A stretch of 64,000 nucleotides of DNA. It comes from Nitrosovibrio sp. Nv6. GTDB lineage: Bacteria > Pseudomonadota > Gammaproteobacteria > Burkholderiales > Nitrosomonadaceae. A program made the translations under genes and the position numbers. This document shows, piece by piece, positions 8,358-17,959 of the stretch. The DNA lies in the NCBI RefSeq assembly GCF_900110495.1, contig NZ_FODX01000001.1, positions 124,001-188,000 of the forward strand. Reading direction: 5' to 3'. The notes under the pieces were generated by a model. The model was given only the letters and a program-made list of their open reading frames with translations, made no database searches and was not told the DNA's origin. The first letter of the stretch is position 1; the number at the start of each line of letters is the position of its first letter.

Positions 8358-10415
8358 TTACGTTTGCTTGACAAGAGCATCAATGGCCGTGATCAATTCG
8401 AATGAGTCGACCGGTTTGGGAAGATGCTCCTGATAGCCGGCATTCATGGCTCTGGCTCTATCTTCCGCGCGAGCAAACGCTGTGAGTGCGATGGCGGGTG
8501 TCCTGCCGCCATCTTCTGCGGAAAGGCTTCTCACCTCGACAATGAATTGATACCCATTTTTTTCCGGCATGCTGATGTCGCTGATAATCACGTCCGGCCT
8601 CTCGATCTTCAAAAGCTCCAGTCCTTCCGCGGCCCCCGCGGCGGTGATCACCCTCGCTTCACACTGAGTCAACATTCGCTTGATGAGTTCGCGCGCGTCC
8701 AGTTCGTCGTCAATCACCAGCACTTTCAATCCCGCAAGCGAAGCATCTTTTCCATCAAAGTGCTCCCGCAAGAGCGGCAATTCATTTTCCACATCACCAG
8801 CAATGGAAAGCGGCAGAATCACGGTAAACGATGAGCCTTGTCCGACACCGGCGCTTTCTGCCCGAACTGTTCCACCATGAAGCTCCACCAGTTGCTTGAC
8901 AATGGCAAGACCCAGGCCAAGGCCGCCATACTGCCGGGTAAGTGAAGGGTCACCTTGTCGGAAGCGATCAAAAACATAAGGCATGAACTCCGGAGCGATA
9001 CCGAGACCCGAATCGCTGATCCTGATTTCAAGCAAGGAGTTTGATTGCTTAACTACAATCTCGATCCTGCCGCCTTTGGGCGTAAACTTTACCGAGTTGG
9101 AGAGCAGATTCCAGAAGATCTGCTGAAGCCGATTGTAATCCCCCGTGATGGGGCCGATGTGTGGGGCAATTGTTTTTTGCAGAGCCACTCCTTTGGCTTG
9201 CGCCGTCGGTTTGACCGACTCGACCGCTGCCTCGACCAGACTGGCAACGTCCAGTTGCTGCATATCCAGCCTGACCTTTCCGGATATTATGCTGCTCATT
9301 TCAAGAAGATCTTCTATAAGCTTATTCTGGGCGCGAGCATTTCTTTCGATAGTTTCCAGGCCTCGCTGGATGTCCTCGTTTTTCATGCTTCCGCTCAAGA
9401 TAAGTTGAGACCATCCCAGAATTGCGTTCAGCGGGGTTCTCAGTTCGTGGGACAGCGTTGCCAGAAACTCGTCCTTGAGTTGGCTGGCCCGCTCAGCCTC
9501 ATTTCTGGCAATACGTTCATTCTCAAGAAGCTGTCGTTTCTCCGCGTCTGCCAGCGCTAATGCTTCGCCGAGTTTCGCCACTTCGTTACCCGGAGCTTTG
9601 CCGTAGCGACTAGGGTGGATACCGCGGGTGATACCAGCCACCTGACGGCCAAGCTCCGCCAAGGGCTGTAGTATGCCAAGGCGGGTATAAAAAATGATGC
9701 CTGTCGTGGCGAGCAGGGCGATGAAGATGAGCACCATTTCAAAGATCATCTGGCGCTCGAGCCGGGCGGACCTGGCGTTTAATTCCGCCTGTACACGTCC
9801 ATTGAATAAATTCATGAACTTCCGGATCGGTGTCATTATGCTGGAGATGCCCGCGACGTAGCGCTTATCAAACAGCAAGCTGATTGCGAATTCCCGGTTG
9901 GGCTTACCATGTACAGTAAAATTGCCCTGTCCGTCGTCATACCGCCCTGCCAAGGCCGCAAACGCCTTTTTTTCGATCTTGACCAATCTATCCGAGTTCT
10001 CCTTCGCTTCTCGCAATAGGGAAAATTCCTCATCGCTGAAGCCCTCCTGGCGCATCATTTCCAGTAATGGAATCGTATCACCCTGCTCTATGACAGAAGT
10101 TTCGTCTGTGGCTACAAGATAGGTCGCGGAATAATTCAGGGGGCGGGGCCGTTTCCCGTCGCGTATATCGAGTATTTTGAAATAGTAACGCTCATACACC
10201 GGGTCTTCCGTAATCACATAGTTGCGAGCCATATAGGTGAGATCTCCAGAGCTTTGAAGCAGCTCATCGACCAGCAAAATCACACGGAATCGATGACGTT
10301 CACCATTGTTGATTTCCTCGCGGATGTTCAGCGAATGAAACACGAGCGCTCCGATACTTATCAGTAGCAACGCAAGAGCGACATTGGAAAAACTGGTAAA
10401 GTTTCTGATATTCAC
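8358..10415 (-). CDS. Membrane hybrid sensor histidine kinase with C-terminal receiver domain
   Basis: 685 residues. Transmembrane helices lie at about 11-30 and 222-243, enclosing a periplasmic sensing region, with a HAMP linker at about 244-297. The HisKA H-box FLATLSHELRTPLN carries phospho-acceptor His323. The HATPase domain has the N-box around WNLLSN (436-440), DSGLG (468-472) and GGLGLGLAI (497-505). The receiver (about 564-680) has VIDDE, phospho-acceptor Asp613 in IISDISMP, and Lys667 in LPKP. No output domain or separate response regulator gene is adjacent, so the signal probably passes to an unlinked partner. It is divergent from the sulfate-binding protein gene, with 255 bp between starts. 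Confidence 0.9.
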   Translation of the reverse strand: MNIRNFTSFSNVALALLLISIGALVFHSLNIREEINNGERHRFRVILLVDELLQSSGDLTYMARNYVITEDPVYERYYFKILDIRDGKRPRPLNYSATYLVATDETSVIEQGDTIPLLEMMRQEGFSDEEFSLLREAKENSDRLVKIEKKAFAALAGRYDDGQGNFTVHGKPNREFAISLLFDKRYVAGISSIMTPIRKFMNLFNGRVQAELNARSARLERQMIFEMVLIFIALLATTGIIFYTRLGILQPLAELGRQVAGITRGIHPSRYGKAPGNEVAKLGEALALADAEKRQLLENERIARNEAERASQLKDEFLATLSHELRTPLNAILGWSQLILSGSMKNEDIQRGLETIERNARAQNKLIEDLLEMSSIISGKVRLDMQQLDVASLVEAAVESVKPTAQAKGVALQKTIAPHIGPITGDYNRLQQIFWNLLSNSVKFTPKGGRIEIVVKQSNSLLEIRISDSGLGIAPEFMPYVFDRFRQGDPSLTRQYGGLGLGLAIVKQLVELHGGTVRAESAGVGQGSSFTVILPLSIAGDVENELPLLREHFDGKDASLAGLKVLVIDDELDARELIKRMLTQCEARVITAAGAAEGLELLKIERPDVIISDISMPEKNGYQFIVEVRSLSAEDGGRTPAIALTAFARAEDRARAMNAGYQEHLPKPVDSFELITAIDALVKQT

Positions 10416-10670
10416 AGGGTTTTTCTCGGCTATGCGATTCTCATCAATGTTGGACGACTAAATTTTATACGTCACCGCTCCCGGTACACCATTTATTTCA
10501 CGGCACTACTGAAGAAAGCCTGCGGGATTAACCTTCCTTTTCTTCAGGTATCCGGCCTTCTTATCTAGAGGATGCCATGAAACTACTCAATTTCTTCACG
10601 TTTATGCAATGCTGCTGAAATAAACGGATGTTAAATTTCTCTAGTGTTTATTATCCTGGAGGAAATAAAG

Positions 10671-11789
10671 ATGCGTTCATATCGTTCCCGTCTTATTTTT
10701 GCGGTGGCGGCAATTCTGCTCAGTTTAGGTGCTGCATTCGCGGCGCTGCACGGTATCTCCGAGAGAGGCAATTCCGATCCTACCCAAAAGATGTACGAAG
10801 ATTTCAATAAAGCATTTGCCAGACACTGGAAAGCGCGGACAGGCGTCGAGGTCACGGTCAAACAAGCCAGAAGCAAATCGGGCGCGCCTATACGGGCCGC
10901 TGTGGATGGGCTTGATGTGGCAACGCTTGCTCTGTCGTATGATGTAGATGCGTTGAAAACAAATAGCAAGTTCACATTGCCTAATTGGCAGGAAGCCCTG
11001 CCGCAAAATACACCTTTTACTTCGACTATCGTATTTCTGGTGCGCAAGGGTAACCCGAAGAAACTAAGAGATTGGGACGACCTCGCGCGATCTGGGATCG
11101 AAGTGGTCACACCCAATCCGAAGACTTCCGGCAGCGCACGCTGGAATTACCTGGCGGCATGGGGCTACGCACTCAAGCAACCAGGCGGCAGCGACGACAC
11201 GGCACTCGAATTCGTCAGAAAAGTGTTTGCTAACGTCAAGTCGCTCGATCCCGGAATGCGCAGCTCGGTAAATACCTTCGTCGAACGCGGTATTGGCGAC
11301 GTGCTGCTGGCTTGGGAGAACGAAGCTCATCTGATTGCTGAAGAAGGCGGGGATAAGTTCGAGGTGGTTACGCCCTCTCTGTCGATCCTGGCCGAACCCA
11401 CGGTCAGTGTAGTTAACGCCGTCGCCGACCAGACCGGTATGCGCGAGGTGGCGCGCGCCTATGTTGATTACCTCTATACCACGAAAGCTCAGGATATCGC
11501 GGGCAAACATTATTATCGTCCTCGCGATGAGAGGGTTGCCGCCAAGTATGCGATGCAATTTCCACCCATCGATTTATTCACTATCGAAGAAGTCTTCGGT
11601 GGCTGGAAGGAAGCCCAGAACGCCCATTTCGGCAATGGCGGAGTATTTGACCAGATTCAGGGAAATCAGCCTGCCGCTTCCACTGCCGCCAGCAAGACCG
11701 AACATGTTGAAAAATTGAGTAGATACGGTGCGAAATTTGCTGAATTCCTGAATTTTCCAGATATTTCGATGTTTTCTGAATCGTCTTGA
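10671..11789 (+). CDS. sbp: Periplasmic sulfate/thiosulfate-binding protein
   Basis: 372 residues from ATG 10671, which follows GGAGG at 10658-10662. An N-terminal signal peptide ends near AAFAALHG. The body fits the Sbp/CysP family: GLDVATLALSYDVDAL, FLVRKGNPK, VVTPNPKTSGSARWNYLAAW (in part), LLAWENEAHL, and FTIEEVFGGWKEAQNAHFGNGG near the usual end. Family knowledge: it delivers sulfate to the CysTWA ABC transporter. No permease or ATPase genes are adjacent, so it is an orphan here. After the normal end (FDQIQGNQ) there are about 40 extra residues, rich in Ala/Ser and then ending FLNFPDISMF, which are not typical. Confidence 0.88.
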   Translation: MRSYRSRLIFAVAAILLSLGAAFAALHGISERGNSDPTQKMYEDFNKAFARHWKARTGVEVTVKQARSKSGAPIRAAVDGLDVATLALSYDVDALKTNSKFTLPNWQEALPQNTPFTSTIVFLVRKGNPKKLRDWDDLARSGIEVVTPNPKTSGSARWNYLAAWGYALKQPGGSDDTALEFVRKVFANVKSLDPGMRSSVNTFVERGIGDVLLAWENEAHLIAEEGGDKFEVVTPSLSILAEPTVSVVNAVADQTGMREVARAYVDYLYTTKAQDIAGKHYYRPRDERVAAKYAMQFPPIDLFTIEEVFGGWKEAQNAHFGNGGVFDQIQGNQPAASTAASKTEHVEKLSRYGAKFAEFLNFPDISMFSESS

Positions 11790-12172
11790 GGGAAAAACAA
11801 GTTACAGCCGTGACCAGCCATTCTCGATAGATTAGCCGGTCCCAGGCATCCTGTGCCATTTTTCATGCCCGCTCAGGGCTTTCCAGGTTATTCCCCTCCT
11901 TCAAACGTAGATACCGCATAGGCCCCTTCGGGGCATTTATGCTGATGGAGCCTCGGTTTCCCCAATTGCGTCGCGATGTGAGAATGGTCCAACTGCGCAT
12001 ATTGATCAGATCAGCGGCGCTCTATTTTTCCAATTTATGTGCGCCAGCGCACTGAGCCATTGCCTGAGAATCGCGATCATGAAACTGCGGATATAGAGAG
12101 TGTGGAGCCGAGCATTTGCCTTTGCGAGCCATCGGCAATTATTAATTCAAATCTACTGTGGAGAAAAATGGC
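11790..12172. other. 383-bp intergenic region with a weak terminator hairpin
   Basis: No gene is seen. A short GC hairpin GCCCC-TTC-GGGGC at 11922-11934 followed by ATTTAT could end the sbp transcript, but its U-tract is poor. The region upstream of 12173 must hold the promoter of the BON-domain gene; no clear -35/-10 pair was found. Confidence 0.4.
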
Positions 12173-12781
12173 ATGAATATTCAAAATAAATTAGTAGTTC
12201 TGACCATCACCCTCATCGGCGCTTTGTCCATGGCTGGTTGCGGAAAGACAGAGGACAAGGGCCCAAAGCCCGAGGCGGCGCCTGCCCCAAAAACTGAACC
12301 AGCGCCTGAGCCTAAAACCACGGTCGGAACTGATATCGATGATAACGTCATTACAACCAAAGTAAAGTCCGCGCTACTTGCGGATGAGGAAGTCAAGGGT
12401 CTCGATATCCAGGTTGAAACGCACAAAGGCGAAGTTCAACTTAGCGGTTACGCGGATAACCAAGCCCAGATCGATCGCGCCGTAACGGTTACGCGCGGTG
12501 TTGAAGGTGTAAAAAACGTGGAAAATAAAATAGGCTTGAAGACCACCGATACCACGGTAGGTGAAAAGATAGATGATGGAATCATCACTACCAAGGTCAA
12601 AGCCGCGCTGCTGGGGGACTCGGGTGTCGATGGCACCGATGTCACAGTCGTAACACGCGATGGCGAGGTCCAGCTTAGCGGGTACGTGACAGACGCGGCT
12701 CAGATAGACCGGGCTGCAGAGGTTGCGCGAGGAGTAAAGGGCGTCAAGAATGTTGTCAATGAACTGAGCGTCAAGAAATAA
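12173..12781 (+). CDS. Lipoprotein with two BON domains (OsmY-like)
   Basis: 202 residues from ATG 12173, preceded by TGGAGAAA at 12158-12165. The signal peptide ends in the lipobox-like SMAGC, so the mature protein is probably lipidated at Cys. A Pro/Ala/Glu-rich linker is followed by two tandem BON domains, each built as DDxxITTKVKxALLxDxxV, then GEVQLSGYxxxxAQIDRA and GVxGVKNV. The two copies are clearly duplicates. Family knowledge: BON proteins bind envelope or phospholipid surfaces and are typical of osmotic-shock responses. First gene of a same-strand stress-like run up to 14272. Confidence 0.85.
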   Translation: MNIQNKLVVLTITLIGALSMAGCGKTEDKGPKPEAAPAPKTEPAPEPKTTVGTDIDDNVITTKVKSALLADEEVKGLDIQVETHKGEVQLSGYADNQAQIDRAVTVTRGVEGVKNVENKIGLKTTDTTVGEKIDDGIITTKVKAALLGDSGVDGTDVTVVTRDGEVQLSGYVTDAAQIDRAAEVARGVKGVKNVVNELSVKK

Positions 12782-12830
12782 AAACGCGCTGTTATTTTTT
12801 ATCAATGTATGACGCATAAGGAGCAGCGAA

Positions 12831-13052
12831 ATGAACTGGGACCAAATAGAGGGCAACTGGAAGCAATTCAAAGGTAAGGTGAAGGAACAATGGGGCAAGC
12901 TGACCGACGATCATCTTGACACTATTGCAGGAAAACGAGATCAGCTTTCTGGAAAGATTCAGGAGTCGTATGGGATCACCAAGGAAGAAGCGGAGGAGCA
13001 AATTTCCGAATGGGAACGAAGCCAGAAGGATGTATATCCTCCGAAGTACTGA
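12831..13052 (+). CDS. CsbD-family stress response protein
   Basis: 73 residues. MNWDQIEGNWKQFKGKVKEQW (in part), then GKLTDDHLDTIAGKRDQLSGKIQ and YGITKEEAEEQI is the full CsbD signature (YjbJ-like). GGAGC lies at 12820-12824, before ATG 12831. Family knowledge: a small, acidic/basic helical protein induced by general stress; its molecular function is unknown. It is 49 bases downstream of the BON lipoprotein gene. Confidence 0.9.
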   Translation: MNWDQIEGNWKQFKGKVKEQWGKLTDDHLDTIAGKRDQLSGKIQESYGITKEEAEEQISEWERSQKDVYPPKY

Positions 13053-13120
13053 GGGCGGGAGCAGGCACAGTGAATTGCGGCGTGCCGCCCAATTGTCAGC
13101 CAAACCGATCAAGGAAAATC

Positions 13121-13534
13121 ATGCGTAAATTCAGTGTAGTTCAGATAGCAGCGTGGTTGGCGTTCAGTGCCGGTAGTGCTGGTGTGATGGCGGAGCATCA
13201 GATGCCATATGATGTATATAAAGCTGACCTTGATCGCATTGAGCGTGAATATGAGGTGGACAAGGAGCGCTGCGATTCGCTTGACGATAATGCCGAGGAT
13301 ATATGTCTTGCTGAAGCCAAGGGAAAGGAAGAAGTCGCGAAGGCCGATCTCGAAGCCAGGTACAAACCCTCCAGGAAAGCCCGTTATCAAGTAGATGCCG
13401 CAAAGGCGGAAGCGGATTTCAGGGTGGCAAAAGAGAAATGTGACGATAAAGACGGAAATGCTAAAGATGTTTGCGTGGAAGAAGCAAAAGCTGCGAAAGC
13501 AGCTGCAATAGCCGATGCCAAGAGAGAGTACTAA
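13121..13534 (+). CDS. Secreted small protein with duplicated Cys-pair helical repeats
   Basis: 137 residues. ATG 13121 follows AAGGA at 13111-13115 and opens a signal peptide ending SAGVMAEHQ. The mature part is highly charged and helical, with two similar units, each carrying a Cys pair: ERCDSLDDNAEDICLAEAK and EKCDDKDGNAKDVCVEEAK. The spacing suggests one disulfide per unit, holding helical hairpins in the periplasm. Function is unknown; homologues are often labelled TolA-like only because of composition. It sits within the stress-gene run. Confidence 0.7.
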   Translation: MRKFSVVQIAAWLAFSAGSAGVMAEHQMPYDVYKADLDRIEREYEVDKERCDSLDDNAEDICLAEAKGKEEVAKADLEARYKPSRKARYQVDAAKAEADFRVAKEKCDDKDGNAKDVCVEEAKAAKAAAIADAKREY

Positions 13535-13655
13535 GCAGCAGAAGCGCTCAGGATGCTACCCGACGGAACCAATGCGATGTTCCTACATTAACCAGACTCA
13601 GCCTGGCCTCTGCCGAGCCGCTTGCCGATAAATTTTCACTATAAAGGAAATTATC

Positions 13656-13805
13656 ATGCTTTATACAATCGCTGTTGTTTTGGTCATCCTGTGGTTATTG
13701 GGGCTAGTGAGTTCATATACCATGGGTGGTTTCATACACATTCTTCTGGTGATCGCTATCGTCGTTATTCTGCTTAGAATAATTAGTGGCCGCAAACCCC
13801 TTTGA
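13656..13805 (+). CDS. Lmo0937-family small membrane protein
   Basis: 49 residues, missed by longer ORF cut-offs. ATG 13656 follows AAAGGA at 13643-13648 and the gene ends TGA at 13803-13805. It starts MLYTIAVVLVILWLLGLVSS, a first transmembrane helix, then YTMGGFIHILLVIAIVVILL, a second, and ends in a short basic tail RRIISGRKPL-like (LRIISGRKPL). This layout matches the Lmo0937/DUF5670 family of two-helix membrane peptides. Function unknown; in many genomes these sit near CsbD and BON genes, as here. Confidence 0.8.
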   Translation: MLYTIAVVLVILWLLGLVSSYTMGGFIHILLVIAIVVILLRIISGRKPL

Positions 13806-13852
13806 TCACTTGAGGCGTGCGATAGCATTGAGCTTTAGACAAGGAGGTTAAA

Positions 13853-14272
13853 GTGCAGAAAATCAGTGAGGTAATGAGCTCCGAGGTGCAGACAATCAGT
13901 CCCCTCGCCACGATCGAGGAAGCAGCTCAGGAAATGCGCGATGGCGACTTCGGGTTGCTGCCTGTGGGCGAAGATGAGCAATTACTCGGGGTGATAACTG
14001 ATCGCGATATTGCGATCAGGGCAGTCGCGGAGGGTAAGGATCCCAGTACCCCGGTTGGGGATGTGATGTCCGAAGGGGTGATATGGGTGGATGAGAACGA
14101 TTCTGTAGAAGATGCGGCCCAAATCATGAGCGATCATCAGATCAGGCGTCTGCCGGTTGTGGATGCGGATCAGCGGCTAGTAGGTATCGTATCGCTAGGG
14201 GATTTTGCCGTCGAAGGTTCCGATATCGGGGCCGTGGCGGAAGCGCTCTCCGACATCTCAAGCCCTCCCTGA
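13853..14272 (+). CDS. CBS-domain pair protein
   Basis: 139 residues starting at GTG 13853, which follows AAGGAGG at 13841-13847. Two CBS domains fill the protein: MSSEVQTISPLATIEEAAQEM (in part) to GVITDRDIAIRAVAEG, then VMSEGVIWVDENDSVEDAAQ to GIVSLGDFAV. Family knowledge: such stand-alone CBS pairs bind adenine nucleotides and act as energy or redox sensors. It is the last gene of the 12173-14272 run and converges on guaA. Confidence 0.9.
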   Translation: MQKISEVMSSEVQTISPLATIEEAAQEMRDGDFGLLPVGEDEQLLGVITDRDIAIRAVAEGKDPSTPVGDVMSEGVIWVDENDSVEDAAQIMSDHQIRRLPVVDADQRLVGIVSLGDFAVEGSDIGAVAEALSDISSPP

Positions 14273-14290
14273 ATTCTGCTCTCCAGGTAA

Positions 14291-14316
14291 AAGCATTCGG
14301 GAAACCCCGGATGCTT
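14291..14316. terminator. Bidirectional intrinsic terminator between the CBS gene and guaA
   Basis: Stem AAGCAT/ATGCTT extended by CGGG/CCCG and a T-G pair, with loop AAAC. On the minus strand it is followed by TTTT, so it should end guaA transcription; its first stem base overlaps the guaA stop codon. On the plus strand the tail is TTTATT. Confidence 0.7.
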
Positions 14317-15878
14317 TATTCCCATTCGATCGTCGCGGGCGGCTTGCCCGAGATATCATAGACCACGCGGTTGATGCCACGTACTTCGTTAACGATGCGA
14401 TTGGATATTCTGGCGAGCAGGGTATAAGGAAGCTCGGCCCAGTGCGCCGTCATGAAGTCTTCGGTTTGCACCGCTCTTAACGCTACCACATAGTCGTAAG
14501 TACGTCCGTCGCCCATCACGCCCACTGATTTTACCGGCAAAAATACCGCAAAGGCCTGGGAAGTTTTTTCATACCAGCCGGAGATACGCAGTTCTTCAAT
14601 AAAGATCGCATCGGCACATCGCAACAATTGAGCATATTCACGCTTCACCTCGCCAAGAATACGCACTCCCAGACCGGGCCCCGGAAAAGGATGGCGGAAG
14701 ACCATGTCGTGCGGAAGACCGAGTGCCAGTCCCAGTTCCCGCACTTCATCCTTGAATAATTCCCGCAGAGGTTCCAGAAGTTTCAGATGCATTGTGTCGG
14801 GCAGCCCGCCAACGTTATGATGCGATTTGATGGTATGGGCCTTTTTCGTCTTTCCGCCGGCGGATTCGATCACGTCCGGATAAATCGTGCCTTGAGCAAG
14901 CCAGCGCGCATTGGAGACCTTGGCAGCTTCGCGCTGAAACACTTCGACGAATTCGCGTCCGATGATGCGGCGCTTTGTTTCCGGATCGGCAACCCCTTCC
15001 AAATGCTTCAGAAACTCTCTGCGGGCGTCGACGTGTATGACTTTTACACCCAGATTTCTGCTAAAGGCATCCATTACCTGCTCGGCTTCGTTAAGCCGCA
15101 GCAGGCCATTGTCCACGAACACGCAGGTCAGCTGTTTACCGATGGCGCGATGAATCAATGCTGCGGCTACCGATGAATCGACGCCACCGGACAGACCCAG
15201 AATAACTTCGTCTGGGCCCACTTCAGAGCGGATTCTGCCGATCGCTTCTTCCAGATAATCGGGCATGTTCCAGTCGTAGCCTGCTCCGCAGATTTCATGC
15301 ACGAATCGCTCGATAATGGCCTTGCCCTGCAGGGTGTGTGTAACCTCCGGGTGGAATTGGATGCCATAAAACTTGCGCGCCTCATCCGCGATGGCCGCCA
15401 GCGGCGTGGCGGCGTTACTTGCCATGACTTGAAAGCCGGGAGGAAGCGCCGTTACATTGTCGCCGTGACTCATCCATACATCGAGAACCTGTTTGCCCGA
15501 CGCATCGGTACGATCGTTAATATCTCGCAGCAGAGTAGTCTGATCTCTGATTTGCAATTCCGCGTAACCGAATTCGCGCACTCTGGAATTTTCAACCCCA
15601 CCGCCCAGTTGCGCCGCCATCGTTTGCATACCGTAGCAAATACCCATTACCGGTATGCCCAGCTGGAAGACGATTTGTGGCGCGCGCGGCGTTTTATCCT
15701 CTGCTACGGAAGCCGGGCCGCCGGAAAGAATAATACCCACGGGCGAGAAATCCCTGACAGATTGCGAACTGATGTCATACGGATGAATCTCGCAGTAGAC
15801 GTTGTTTTCCCGGACTCGGCGAGCAATCAGTTGTGTATATTGGGAGCCAAAGTCGAGGATGAGTATTTTCTGATGCAT
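14316..15878 (-). CDS. guaA: GMP synthase (glutamine-hydrolysing)
   Basis: 520 residues from the ATG at 15876-15878 ([11 protein letters not shown]), the usual family start; an upstream in-frame start would add 13 atypical residues. The class I glutamine amidotransferase domain has Cys81 in GICYGMQ and His176/Glu178 in FHPEV. The ATP pyrophosphatase P-loop SGGVDSS lies at 230-236. The C-terminal dimerisation domain ends KPPATIEWE. It converts XMP, ATP and glutamine to GMP in the cytosol. It is 166 bases downstream of guaB on the same strand, the standard guaBA arrangement. Confidence 0.97.
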   Translation of the reverse strand: MHQKILILDFGSQYTQLIARRVRENNVYCEIHPYDISSQSVRDFSPVGIILSGGPASVAEDKTPRAPQIVFQLGIPVMGICYGMQTMAAQLGGGVENSRVREFGYAELQIRDQTTLLRDINDRTDASGKQVLDVWMSHGDNVTALPPGFQVMASNAATPLAAIADEARKFYGIQFHPEVTHTLQGKAIIERFVHEICGAGYDWNMPDYLEEAIGRIRSEVGPDEVILGLSGGVDSSVAAALIHRAIGKQLTCVFVDNGLLRLNEAEQVMDAFSRNLGVKVIHVDARREFLKHLEGVADPETKRRIIGREFVEVFQREAAKVSNARWLAQGTIYPDVIESAGGKTKKAHTIKSHHNVGGLPDTMHLKLLEPLRELFKDEVRELGLALGLPHDMVFRHPFPGPGLGVRILGEVKREYAQLLRCADAIFIEELRISGWYEKTSQAFAVFLPVKSVGVMGDGRTYDYVVALRAVQTEDFMTAHWAELPYTLLARISNRIVNEVRGINRVVYDISGKPPATIEWE

Positions 15879-16044
15879 GGTCGGTGTGCCGGGCAATATC
15901 TTGAGTGACAGCCTCAAATAACAAGAACAACAAGAAAATGGGCGGGAATTAAAAAGAAGACTGAATCAATGTCGGGTTGACCTGGAGAGCACGTTATTCA
16001 CATGCACCAACGGCGATTTTCTGGCACGGCGTATCGCCCAGCAA

Positions 16045-17505
16045 CTATTCCATGCGATAGTTCGGTGCTTCTTTAGTGATCTGCACGTTATGGACGTGAG
16101 ATTCACGAATACCGGCAGAGGTGATTTCGATAAACTCGGCTTTAGCATGCATGTCGTCAATTGTTTCGCAGCCAAGATAGCCCATGCCGGAACGCACCCC
16201 TCCGATGAGCTGCTGAATGACAGCGGTAACACTTCCTTTGAAAGGAACACGCCCCTCCACGCCTTCCGGCACAAGTTTCCTGCTATCCTGCTCGGCTTGC
16301 TGGAAATAGCGGTCGCTTGAACCTTGCTGCATTGCGGAAAGCGATCCCATGCCACGGTAGGTCTTATAGGAACGTCCCTGAAATAGTTCGATTTCCCCAG
16401 GCGCTTCCTCCGTGCCAGCGAACAATCCTCCCAGCATCACGCAACTGGCTCCAGCCGCAATTGCCTTGGCAATATCGCCGGAATAGCGGATGCCGCCATC
16501 GGAAATCAAGGGAACACCTGTATTTGCGAGCGCGTCGGATACATTCCTGATTGCGGTAATCTGCGGAACGCCTACGCCCGCCACCACGCGGGTGGTGCAA
16601 ATGGAACCAGGGCCTATTCCGACTTTCACGGCATCTGCACCCTGATCAACCAGCGCTCTGGCAGCCGCAGCGGTAGCAATATTGCCGCCAATAACCTGAA
16701 TATGGGGAAACCGTTTTTTCACCCACTGTACTCGATCAAGCACGCTCTGGGAATGGCCGTGCGCGGTATCCACGACTATTACGTCAACGCCTGCTTCCGC
16801 TAGCGCTTCTGCGCGTTCGTCACTACCCTCGCCAACCCCGATTGCCGCTCCCACCCGCAATCGCCCAAAATCATCCTTGCATGCATTGGGGTGCTCCGAG
16901 GTCTTTATAATATCTTTCACGGTAATCAACCCGCGCAACTCGAAATTGCTATTCACGACCAGCACGCGTTCCAGCCGGTATTTGTGCAACAGAGTCATTG
17001 CTTCCTCGCGGCTGGCTCCTTCATTTACAGTGATCAGCCGCTCTTTGAGCGTCATGATATTTTTGATGGGTTGGTCCAGATTGGTTTCAAAGCGGAGATC
17101 GCGATTGGTGACGATACCGACGACTTTTGAGCCTTCCACTACCGGCAAGCCGGATATCTTGTATTTGTGGATGAGGTCAAGCACGTCGCGCACTGTCATA
17201 TCCGGCGGGATGGTGATAGGGTCTTTCACGACGCCGCTCTCGAATCGCTTGACATTCGCTACATGAGCGGCCTGCGACTCTGCCGGCATATTCTTGTGGA
17301 TGATGCCAATGCCGCCTTCCTGGGCGAGTGCAATGGCAAGCGGCGCCTCAGTAACCGTATCCATGGCGGCGGAAACCAGCGGTATGTTCAGAGAGATTTC
17401 GCGAGTGAGCCGCGTAGTCAGATTGACGTTGCGGGGTAGGACTACGGAGTGGGCAGGAAGCAGCAAAACATCGTCAAAGGTTAGGGCTTTCTCAACCAGT
17501 CGCAT
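16045..17505 (-). CDS. guaB: Inosine-5'-monophosphate dehydrogenase
   Basis: 486 residues, normal family length. The TIM barrel starts at [13 protein letters not shown] and is interrupted by two CBS domains at about 93-204. The catalytic loop [11 protein letters not shown] carries Cys303. Later motifs are [17 protein letters not shown], the flap region YRGMGSL, and VPFKGSV. It oxidises IMP to XMP with NAD+, the rate-limiting step to guanine nucleotides. AAGGA precedes ATG 17505 on the minus strand. A TATAAT box about 25 bases upstream of the ATG suggests a short leader. Confidence 0.97.
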   Translation of the reverse strand: MRLVEKALTFDDVLLLPAHSVVLPRNVNLTTRLTREISLNIPLVSAAMDTVTEAPLAIALAQEGGIGIIHKNMPAESQAAHVANVKRFESGVVKDPITIPPDMTVRDVLDLIHKYKISGLPVVEGSKVVGIVTNRDLRFETNLDQPIKNIMTLKERLITVNEGASREEAMTLLHKYRLERVLVVNSNFELRGLITVKDIIKTSEHPNACKDDFGRLRVGAAIGVGEGSDERAEALAEAGVDVIVVDTAHGHSQSVLDRVQWVKKRFPHIQVIGGNIATAAAARALVDQGADAVKVGIGPGSICTTRVVAGVGVPQITAIRNVSDALANTGVPLISDGGIRYSGDIAKAIAAGASCVMLGGLFAGTEEAPGEIELFQGRSYKTYRGMGSLSAMQQGSSDRYFQQAEQDSRKLVPEGVEGRVPFKGSVTAVIQQLIGGVRSGMGYLGCETIDDMHAKAEFIEITSAGIRESHVHNVQITKEAPNYRME

Positions 17506-17529
17506 GATATTGATCCTTCACAAAGCGGC

Positions 17530-17535
17530 ATTATA
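17530..17535 (-). promoter_or_regulatory. Possible -10 box of guaB
   Basis: TATAAT on the minus strand (attata at 17530-17535), 25 bases before the guaB ATG. No convincing -35 hexamer lies 16-18 bases upstream, so only the -10 is proposed. Confidence 0.3.
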
Positions 17536-17644
17536 GCGAAACCCGAGGATTGCGGGGGACAAACCACCGGAATCAGGCGTATTGATTGCGGACAATCATG
17601 TCGAAATGGTCGGTCTTCACGGCGGGGCGATGAAGATTTGCGGT

Positions 17645-17959
17645 TTATTCTCCGGCCTTCCGCGTTGAGCTGGATTCTTTCGCGCGTCTTCTGCGGCTTT
17701 CTTTCGGATCGACGATTAAAGGCCGATAGATTTCCACGCGATCGCGATCTCGCAGGACCATGCCGGACTTGACTGACTTGCCAAAAATGCCCACCTTGTT
17801 GCGGGCAAGGTCGATCTCCGGAAAAAGATCGATAATTCCCGAAAACAGCACAGCCTGCTCCGCTGTTGTGCCGGACGGCACGCTCAGCCGCCGCATAACC
17901 TGATTCCCCGGCAAAGCGTACGCTACTTCGATCTCAACCTTTCGTTCAGGAGCTTCCAT
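17645..17959 (-). CDS. rnfH: RnfH-family ubiquitin-like protein
   Basis: 104 residues from ATG 17957-17959 (MEAPERKVEIEVAYALP). It shows the beta-grasp pattern of the RnfH/PasI family: VEVAYA-like start, SVPSGTTAEQAVLFSGI, IDLARNKVGIFGKSVK and LRDRDRVEIYRPLIVDPKE, then a basic tail. Its start codon lies inside the 3' end of the upstream ratA-like gene (14-base overlap), which indicates translational coupling. The RatA-RnfH pair is conserved in proteobacteria. It has been described as a toxin-antitoxin pair, but a link to quinone or electron-transport biology is also plausible. Confidence 0.88.
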   Translation of the reverse strand: MEAPERKVEIEVAYALPGNQVMRRLSVPSGTTAEQAVLFSGIIDLFPEIDLARNKVGIFGKSVKSGMVLRDRDRVEIYRPLIVDPKESRRRRAKESSSTRKAGE

